The position numbers and the translations under genes were made by a program. The notes under the pieces are model-generated. The model had not been told where the DNA came from and did no database searches. It was given only the letters and a program-made list of their open reading frames with translations. Positions 56,095 through 64,000 of a stretch of DNA of 64,000 bases are shown here, in pieces. Within the stretch, counting starts at the first letter, position 1; each line of letters opens with the position of its first letter. The DNA is from Plantago major (taxonomy: Eukaryota; Streptophyta; Magnoliopsida; Lamiales; Plantaginaceae): positions 9,372,765 through 9,436,764 of the forward strand of contig CM048840.1 in assembly GCA_026545765.1 (NCBI GenBank). The letters are read 5' to 3'.

Positions 56095-57425
56095 ATGGAT
56101 GCAAACTACAATAGACCTCCTGTGCTTGATGGGTCCAACTACCATTACTGGCAAATCCGGATGAGGACATACATCAAGTCCCTTGATGGTCGTGCTTGGA
56201 GATTCATTCTGGAAGGATACACCTGGCCAACTGAAGGACCTGATGCTGATGGTGACATTGTCCCCATCCCTGAAGAACGCTTCTCTGCAGGTGACATACT
56301 TCTTAGCTCTTATAATGAAAAAGCATTAAATGCTATCTTTGGTCACGTAGATTCTCATATGTTTAAAATCATTCAAAACTGCACTACTGCAAAACAAGCT
56401 TGGGAATTACTTCAGAGTCATTGTGAAGGGGATGCTAGTGTCAAACAAACTAAACTTAGAATGCTTTGGTCTCAATTTGAAAATCTAAGAATGGCGGAGG
56501 AAGAAACCATTGACTCCTATTTCGAAAAACTTTTGACTCTCTCAAATGAAGTCCAAAGATGAGAAGCTATTTCTAATAGGCAACTTGTTTCCAAAGCTGT
56601 TCGATCTCTTTCCTCAAGATTTAATACTAAAGTCACTATTTTAGAAGACACTCATAACTTGGCAACTATGGACTTTCATACCCTGTTGAACAATTTGAAA
56701 AACTTTGAACTAAATGAAAATGAGAGACAAGGTATGAAAACTCATAGTATCTCCCTTCACTCTGTTTCTAAAGCTAAATCTTCAAAGCCTGATAGTAGTA
56801 GTGATGAGTCTGACAATATGACTGAGGAAGCTTTCAACAATCTTGTGAGGAAGTTCAACAAACTTAGATTCAGGAAAACTCGGTCAAGGATCCTCAAGTG
56901 GAACTAAAACTTTCAAAAGAAAACCAATACTTTCAAAGCGGTTACGCTTCTAAAACTAGCTCAAATCGATTCGATCGCACTCCTCTTAGTAAGATTAGAT
57001 GTTTTGAATGCCAAGGGTGGGGTCATTATCAAAATGAATGTGCTAACAATCTTAGAAAAGAGAAAAAGAATCTTCTTGCTTGTCTCAGTGATGACTCAGA
57101 TGAAGAACAGGAAGATGAAGAAAAAGAAGATGATTCAACTACCAATGCCAGAGCTCTCCGCTCATCCACTTACAATGTTGATGACCAATGTTGGGACAAC
57201 ATTGTCGAGACAACATCAGGAATAGAAATCTTCTTTGACTATGATGACTCTGAGAACTGTGAAATTTTGGCACTAACCAAACCTGAGAAGTCAGGAATCT
57301 CTGATGTTTTATGTCTACATGGTTCTGTGGTTTTTGATATAGACAGTCCTTCAGAAGAGGAGGTTAATGCAGATCAAATGGTGAAGGATCTGCAACAGAT
57401 GTATGAGAAACTCTTCAGTGAATGA
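56095..57425 (+). pseudogene. Copia-D gag with first zinc knuckle
   Basis: ATG 56095 starts MDANYNRPPVLDGSNYHYW. The gag core of the UBN2 type follows: AWRFILEGY, EKALNAIFGHVDSHMFKI, AKQAWELLQSHCEGD, LRMLWSQFENLRM. TGA 56560 breaks the frame, which resumes in the same frame to 56907. A shift then leads to the knuckle CFECQGWGHYQNEC (about 57000) and an acidic tail. Confidence 0.88.
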
Positions 57426-58115
57426 AAGACTCTCAGGAAACTCCTCAAGAAAACTGAGAAGGAGAACTACAATCTGAAAGACACCATTGTCAAACTAGAA
57501 GCTGAATTAACAAAGAAGGACACTGAACTGTTCAAGGTAATCTCTGAACTAGAAAATGAAAAGAAGGTAATTGCAAAATGGAACTCTTCTACTTCTAGAC
57601 TTAATGATATGCTTGATGTAAACAATGATAGGACCACTTGTTTAGGGTACACCAGTAGTTATGATGAACTTGGGTGCAATGTTAACACTGATACCCCAAA
57701 AGTTGTCAAACCTCTTTCTGAGCTCATAAAAGGTCCTACGTTTGTCAAAGAAAAAGCTTTGTTTGTGTGCACTTACTGTCATAAATCTGGTCACAAAAAG
57801 CCTTACTGTTTCCAGTACCAAAAGGACTTAAAAAGGGAACATGTTGAGACCTTCAACCTCAGTAATCTCTCCACAATTTCCTCCCATCCAGTTTCCAGCA
57901 AACAAAACAGTGATGCTAGCTGCAATGTTGTGACAACATCCACTTCAACAGAGACTGAAAGATGTAATCTTAAGACTCTGAAGTACTTTCCTAGTTCTCC
58001 TAAACAAGGCAAATCTCCAGGACAGATAAGAATTCACAAGAGTGTTTCGAAACATGTTTGGGTAGCTAAAGAAAAACATACTTGCAATGTTGCTTTTACA
58101 TTGCTACTTCCCTAA
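57426..58115 (+). pseudogene. Copia-D gag tail with second zinc knuckle
   Basis: After TGA 57423 a coiled coil (LKKTEKENYNLKDTIVKLEA) leads to CTYCHKSGHKKPYC at about 57769, a second CCHC knuckle. A Ser/Thr-rich tail and HKSVSKHVWVAK come next, close to the start of the protease. The protease motif at 58130-58160 is decayed: a stop lies where a D-S-G triad is expected. Confidence 0.75.
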
Positions 58116-58393
58116 TCTTTGGAAAATGGTACTTGACAAGTGATTTCTAGGCACATGACGGTAACCCGTCAAATTTGTCAAATTTGTAGCTCAAAAGATG
58201 TGCAGTAACATATGGAGGAGGATACCAAAGCAAAATACTTGGAAAGGGAACACTGTGCCTTAAAGGATATCCGAAACTCTCAAATGTTCTTCTTGTTGAA
58301 AGGTTAACGACTAATCTTGTTAGTATAAGCCACCTGTGTGATGATGATCGGAAAGTCAAGTTTGATAAACGTTCTTGCAAAGTTTATATTTGT

Positions 58394-59464
58394 GTGGACA
58401 AATTAACTGTAATGACAGGTATGAGATCACAGGACAACTGCTATGTGATGGACATTCCTATCAAATGCAATGTTGCTCAACATGATGATGCAACATTGTG
58501 GCATAAGAAATTGGGACATGTCAATTACAGAAATCTGGAGAAGATCATAAAAAACAATGTGGTGACAGGAGTTCCAAAGCTTACCAATGTAGGAAACATG
58601 TGTGTGGCGGTCTTTACGGAAAACAAACCAAGGTGACACATCGCCACTTGATTGAAGGACAACAAAGAGGTACTTTTAACTGCTTTGAACTCCTGCATAT
58701 GGATCTTATGGGTCCTATAGAAGCTAAAAGTTTAGGAGGAGCCTGGTATATCTATGTTATAGTTGATCATTTTTCTAGATACACTTGGGTCAATTTTTTG
58801 AAAGAAAAATCAGAAACTTTTGAATCCTTCAAAAACTGGCATACGAAATGTTGTAATCAGTACTCTACTCTTGTTCAAAGAATTCGATCTGACCATGGTA
58901 AAGAATTCGAGAATTTCTTTGATAAGTACTGTGAAAAGAAAGGAATCATGCATGAATACTCAGCTCCTAAGACACCACAACAAAATGGTGTTGCTGAAAG
59001 GAAAAACAGGACTCTTCAAGAAATGGCCGGAGTGATGTTGAGCTCAATGAACCTATCAAAAAGGTTGTGGGCTGAAGGCATGAACACCGCTTGTCACATA
59101 ATCAATCGTGTCTATCTTCGTCCGGTTCTCGACCACTCCCTATGAGATGTTGAAAGGTAGAAAACCCAATCTTAAGTACTTTCATGTATTTGGATGTGTG
59201 TGTTACATACTCAATGATAGAGAACATCTAGGGAAGTTTGATGCTAAAAGTGACAAAGGAATCTTTGTAGGATACTCTCAAAATAGTCAAGCGTATAGAA
59301 TATACAATCCTAGATTGCAGACTATACAAGAGTCTGTGAATGTTTCCTTTGATGACTCTGAGCCCTATGCGGAAGAAGATCTGCAAGTCTTTGAGCAGTT
59401 ATTGACTCAACCTCGACTCTTCTACGTGAACGCGTGCGAAGCTGTGACTCCTGGCTCAAAATGA
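58394..59464 (+). pseudogene. Copia-D integrase
   Basis: GAG-pre-integrase: DATLWHKKLGHVNYRNLEKI with a broken Cys pair. The core in 58600-59145 shows ELLHMDLMGPIEAK (Asp), IRSDHGKEFENF (Asp) and TPQQNGVAERKNRTLQEM (Glu). 59108-59464 carries the tail (YHVFGCVCYIL-type residues, KGIFVGYSQNSQAYRIYN). Shifts lie near 58630 and 59130. Confidence 0.9.
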
Positions 59465-59850
59465 AAGAACCCATGATGTGAGCAATCTTTGCCAACATCC
59501 CTCGTGCAATGATGACTCAACATTAAATTCAACATCCAGATTTACACTCATGATGAAGAACAAGCTGATCCTCATAATGAGACCGAAATTTGAATCGACA
59601 ATACATCCGGCATTAATCTTTTTATGTCTCTGACTCACGAAAGGATCCTCCTCCTAGAATTCAAAGATCATCCAGGTTCCCAAGTAATTGGAAATCCAGG
59701 AGGAAGGACATTGAGGGAAACAGCATAAAAACTACAAGGAAACACTCGGACTTCTGAAATATGTCACTCTGTAAGTTCCTCGTGCTTTGTTTCGTTAATT
59801 GAACCTAAAAATGTGAAAGAAGCTCTTCTGATGATTTTTGGATAGAAGCA
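59465..59850 (+). other. Copia-D decayed linker
   Basis: Between integrase and RT no open frame is supported. Fragments resemble the usual acidic linker, but stops are frequent. Confidence 0.5.
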
Positions 59851-61288
59851 ATGCAAGATGAACTTCGTCAGTTCCAAACAAATGAAGTCTGGACTCTTGT
59901 TCCCCGCCCTCATAATATAAATGTCATAGGCACCAAGTGGATTTTCAAAAATAAGAGTGATGAAAAGGGGATAGTTGTAAAAAACAAAGCCAGATTGGTT
60001 GCTCAAGGTTACACTCAAGTGGAAGGCATTGATTTTGATGAGACCTTCGCTCCTGTTGCTAGATTAGAGTCCATTCGCTTGCTCCTAGCCTTAGCATGTT
60101 GTCTTAACATAAAACTCAACCAAATGGATGTTAAAGGAGCTTTCTTGAATGGTTACATTGACAAAGAAGTGTATGTTGAACAACCTAGAGGGTTTGAAGA
60201 TCCCTTTTACCCTGACCATGTTTTTAAACTAAGAAAAGCCTTGTATGGTTTGAAACAAGCCCCACGCACTTGGTATGCTAGGTTGACAGAATTCCTAGTT
60301 GGGTTAGGATTTAAAAGAGGTGAGGGAGATCAAACTCTGTTTATTCTCAGGAAAGGAAAAGACATCTGCATTGCTCAAATCTATGTTGATGATATTGTAT
60401 TTGGTGCTACTAACCTCTCCTTGCTAGATAAGTTTGTTCAAGCCATGACAGGAACCTTTGAGATGAGTATGATTGGTGAACTCAGTTTCTTCTTGGGCTC
60501 CAGAATCTGTGAAGCAGGAAGGTCTCTTTATCTCTCAAGAGAAATATGCCAAGAATCTTATCACAAAATTTGGTCTGGAAAATGCCAAACCTTGCAGCAC
60601 TCCCATGGCTACTTCTCTGAAACTCAGCAAAATCAATGTTGGGGACGATGTTGACCCAACATTGTACAGATCAATGATTGGAAGTCTCTTGTATCTTTTA
60701 GCCACCAGACCTGACATCATGTTCTCTGTTTGTGTGTGTGCCAGGTATCAATCCAAACCCAAAATATCTCACTTAACTGCTGTCAAAAGAATCATTAGAT
60801 ATATATCAGGAACTGTTAATCTTGGATTATGGTATGCACGTGATTCAAACACTAATCTGTTGGGATTTAGTGATTCTGATTGGGCGGGTGACTTAGATGA
60901 TCGAAAATCAACTAGTGGAGGTTGTTTTTATCTTGGACCAAATCTTGTGTCATGGTATAGTAAGAAACAAAATTGTGTGTCCCTCTCTACTGCTAAATCC
61001 GAATATGTAGGTGGGAGTTGTGTGTCTCAACTAATTTGGCTGAACAATATGCTGCATGAATATGGGTTTCAAAGTGACACTCTTTTGATGTTTTGTGATA
61101 ACTTAAGTGCCATTCACATTTCCAAGAACCCTGTTCAACACTCACGCACCAAGCATATAGACATTCGACATCATTTTCTTAGAGACCTAGTCTCCAAACA
61201 AATTATTGACATACAACACATTGATACCACAAATCAGTTAGCTGACATTTTCAAAAAGCCACTTGATAAAGAGAGATTCTTGATTTGA
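59851..61288 (+). pseudogene. Copia-D reverse transcriptase and RNase H
   Basis: Frame 59851-60654: MQDELRQFQTNEVWTLVPR, LNQMDVKGAFLNGYI, EVYVEQPRGFE, IAQIYVDDIVFGA. After a one-base shift near 60500, frame 60473-61288 carries LYRSMIGSLLYLLATRPDI and RNase H (GFSDSDWAGDLDDRKSTS, STAKSEYVGG, CDNLSAIHI). It ends LADIFKKPLDKERFLI. Confidence 0.93.
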
Positions 61289-62712
61289 GAAGGTCTCTTG
61301 GTCTTTGCACTATTTGATAGGATTTCTTTGCAAGCAATGTTGACATAACATCACAGTCAACATTGACTTACATGTTTACCTAGTGTTGTCTTTTTTTACA
61401 TTTATTGTTTTCTTCTTGTGTCAATGTGTTTTTTTTGTGTCTTTGGTCAATGGCTGTTCCTAATTTGTAGCTTACGATGGTGATGCTTAGGGGTTGAAAA
61501 GCTTTGAAACCAAGGTTGAAAGGATTGAGTCTCCGTGTGTTTGCTTTATGAAAAACCCACTTTTACTGCTTTTTGGCTATTTTTAATCGTACCTTGACTC
61601 ACTCTTGATGTTGCCTCCTGTCCTTTATGCTTAATAAATCTAATGAATTATGATTACAAGGGCTCGAAGTGTTTCCGTCGAGGATCGTGTTGGGCAGGTT
61701 TCAAATACTATCCAAATATCGACGTGGCCAATGTGTCATATGTCGTGAGGGTTGATGGCTTTGTCTTGAAACCGACACGCACAAAAGTGCCGATTCTCGT
61801 AATCTTTTGGTTCACCGTCGAGTACCAATTCACCCAATGTGGTCAAATGAGTGATCTTTATGCCATGAGACATGTGTTTGCCTAACTCGCATAGGCTTGG
61901 CTTTGGAGCGGATTCATACGTGTTCAATTATTTGACATGGTTCACAGTCATGGTCACCCCACTCACACTTATGTTAATTGTTAAATTTACTTTTTGAGGC
62001 AATGTTGGGTGTGTTTCTTTGGTATTCCTTTCTCTTTTACATTTTACTGCTGACGATTGGTGTTAATCGAATCTGCACATCTTGAGACTTAGTTTCCTGG
62101 CTGACTTACATTAAGAATGGTCTGATGTCCCGATGTTGTCATCAATGTTGAGCCAACATCCAGTCAACATTACTGTGCTTGAAGTACCTTTCTTTGCTGT
62201 GTTTTTGTGTGCTCCTTCTGTGTTTTTTGGGTTGGGTTTGAGGGGGAGTAATTTTGTGTCTTGGGTAATCTGGTAAGTGTCTTACTCTTATCTGATCTTG
62301 ATTTGTTTCCTAAACCAAAAACGTACCTCCCTAGGTTAAGTTTTGAGAATCTCCTTCATTTTTGACCTAATTGATATGGTGGTCATTTGCTTTCCTTAAT
62401 CTCATATTAACAGCTGTGTACAGATCTTGGTTTGTGTTTTGATATATATGGTTATGATCTTTGAAGCAAACCAACCAAAAACACTCCTTCAACCATATTA
62501 CCTTCTCTCATTAGCCCACTTCTCCACCACTCACAAAAACTGCCATCTTTCCAAACCACACTCTTTAAAAATAAAAAAAAAATCCTTTCTCCTTATTCAC
62601 TTTTTACTCCCAAAATCTTCACCTTCCCCTCACTTTACTCACTTGTCACTCTCAACCAAAACCACTCTCCCGCTCTTTCTCCTTCAACTCTGCATTCACC
62701 ACGATCTGAACA
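61289..62712 (+). other. Copia-D post-pol region
   Basis: No gene in the first 1.1 kb. TTTGAGGGGGAGTAA at 62238 looks like a polypurine tract but no LTR follows it. At 62443 a TATATATGG box precedes a C/A-rich leader (62480-62710, with CCACTTCTCCACCACTCAC) that resembles a plant 5' UTR in front of the next ORF. Confidence 0.5.
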
Positions 62713-62913
62713 ATGTCGTCTCCGACAAAACCCGTCTTGCTCGGAGTTTCGTTGCAAACACCTATGGGGGAGCAAGCATATCCTCTTCCCATCCGTGCCG
62801 AACCTGCCGATTTTGAGATTCCAGTCTATGAGATAAGTGAGGATTCGGAAGATAGTGCTGAAAAACTCCCATCTCCTGTACCAAAACCACCATCTCCAAA
62901 ACCCAAGCAATAG
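62713..62913 (+). CDS. Copia-D downstream ORF, N-terminus only
   Basis: ATG 62713 starts MSSPTKPVLLGVSLQTPMG and runs 66 residues to TAG 62911, ending in a Pro/Lys repeat (PSPVPKPPSPKPK). In shifted frames coding-like text continues to about 63130 (SIATRSRDDGESPMG). It probably starts a third gene of Copia-D, in the same position as in Copia-A but of different sequence. I recognise no family. Confidence 0.4.
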   Translation: MSSPTKPVLLGVSLQTPMGEQAYPLPIRAEPADFEIPVYEISEDSEDSAEKLPSPVPKPPSPKPKQ

Positions 62914-63130
62914 TCGTCACCATCAAACCCCTCTCGGTTCTTTGCGAAACCCTTGTTAAATTGGGAAACATGCGGTCAATTGCCACAAGATCGAGGGATG
63001 ATGGTGAAAGCCCAATGGGGATAGAAAGATGCTCCCATGGAAGATCTTTGGGAAAGATGTTGAACACCGAAATTCAACATGCAGTGCGAGAAAAACCCAA
63101 AACCCTTCATCTGAAGAAGATGATGTACAA

Positions 63131-64000
63131 CAACACAGGCATGCGACGGATAGATCCGTCAGTGCAGTGACTATCCGTCATGACTCTGGCGGCGGATCGG
63201 GACGGATAGAAAATCCGTGCCCCCTGAAGCTAATGGCGACGGATAACAATCCGTCGTCCAATTCGCGACGGATTGGACGACGGATTGACTGTCCAATTAT
63301 TTTTTTTAATTCCAAAATATAGCGACGGATAGATTCTATCCGTCGCTATATGTAGCGACGGATAGAATCTATCCGTCGCTATATTTAGCGACGGATAGAT
63401 TCTATCCGTCGCTAAATATTTTAATTGGACTAGTGACGAATTTGAAATTCCGTCACTAATTCAAATCCTTGAATTCCTTCACTAATTCCGTCACTATTTA
63501 TTTCATATTAATCCCTATTTTTACGTAGTTCACCTATTTAATCAATATAATGTTCGATAATAAATCAATAATACGAAAAATGTTTCAATGAATAAAAAGT
63601 AATATTCGAATTTGGAGAAATTATCAAACAAGTGTAAATATGAAAAAAAATCAACATCTGAGATACATAACTAGCTATCGACGGGGTGGGGTGGGTGATG
63701 GCGGGCTGGGACATGAACTGCTCCATACATGAATCAAGGCGCTCGTTCTCCTCCCTTGTTCTCTGTCATGGCGCTCCATCTCTTGAGTTAGCCGAGCAAC
63801 ATGTTCCGGACTGCGATCGCACCATTTCGAGACACAGTCACTGTGTAAACCGGACGTCTGGCTATTTGGGGCGATGATGAGAACGCCGCGGACTAGCGAT
63901 TTGCAAACCGAGGCTCCGAGTCCATATATTCGTCCTTTCTTGTCGGTTTGTTGACCTCTAGGAAGATGTTGTCAACTTGTTGATTGACAACACATCACCG
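63131..64000 (-). mobile_element. DNA transposon end, probably CACTA-like
   Basis: From about 63131 the sequence is packed with CGACGGAT and its complement in both directions, the kind of subterminal repeat used as transposase-binding sites in CACTA elements. At 63675 onward, on the minus strand, decayed coding (ENERLDSCMEQFMSQP) resembles the C-terminus of plant En/Spm-type transposases. No clear CACTA terminus is visible at the left edge, so the class and boundary are tentative. It extends past the window. Confidence 0.6.
63321..63413. repeat. Three 27-bp palindromes, 33-bp period
   Basis: 63321-63347, 63354-63380 and 63387-63413 are each AGCGACGGATAGA, one base, then its exact complement. 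The centre base alternates T, A, T. Spacers are six bases (ATATGT, ATATTT). Each unit could form a hairpin with a 13-bp stem. Confidence 0.9.

Larger units (their letters stand above)
55296..63130 (+). mobile_element. Copia-D, unrelated Copia element, 5' part
   Basis: A probable 5' LTR (55296-56039), primer site, gag with two zinc knuckles, integrase, RT and RNase H are followed by a long post-pol region and the start of another downstream ORF. The proteins differ clearly from Copia-A to -C. The element is interrupted near 63130 by a DNA transposon; no 3' LTR is seen. Many stops make it dead. Confidence 0.85.

Noticed and set aside
62238..62252. GAGGGGGAGTAA taken as the Copia-D polypurine tract and 3' LTR start
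   Set aside because: No TG-starting sequence resembling 55296-56039 follows it.

Overview
This window is eudicot-type plant nuclear DNA made almost entirely of nested transposable elements, with one recognisable host gene. Plant origin follows from Copia, Gypsy-Tat and L1-type LINE families, a tRNA-iMet-type primer site (TGGTATCAGAGC), plant GT-AG introns and a plant bZIP gene. I cannot name the species.

Left (1-30827): a minus-strand Copia element resembling the Sirevirus group, here Copia-A, spans 321-30822 between ATCAT target duplications. Its pol is split by a 14.5-kb plus-strand Gypsy element of the Tat type (9371-23832, CCAAT duplications). The Gypsy has two RNase H domains and, after pol, an antisense gene with its own TATA box and an intron. 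Copia-A also carries a large third gene between pol and the 3' LTR (7800 down to 2318). That gene has an N-terminal domain, an acidic linker, an array of short phase-0 exons with uniform introns, a coiled coil and a conserved C-terminal domain.

Middle (30823-41481): host sequence with an (AT)n tract, a dead LINE (31148-35948, poly(A), AAATTACAA duplications), about 3.4 kb without a clear gene, then a four-exon bZIP gene (39471-40474). A diverged tandem duplication follows it.

Right (41482-64000): a stacked nest. A plus-strand relative of Copia-A (Copia-B, from 41482) is broken just inside its own third gene by a minus-strand relative (Copia-C, 49175-55295). Only the LTR and third gene of Copia-C are visible. 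Copia-C is broken in turn by an unrelated plus-strand Copia (Copia-D, from 55296) with two zinc knuckles in gag. Copia-D is interrupted near 63130 by a DNA transposon, probably CACTA-like, with palindromic subterminal repeats. That element runs off the right edge, so the far halves of Copia-B, -C and -D should lie beyond the window.

Every retroelement pol here is broken by stops or frameshifts. The most notable signal is the Copia third gene: Copia-A and Copia-C share the same five GT-AG introns, and differences between their C-terminal domains are mostly silent, which suggests a once-functional spliced gene. All identity figures are hand counts from the printed sequence.
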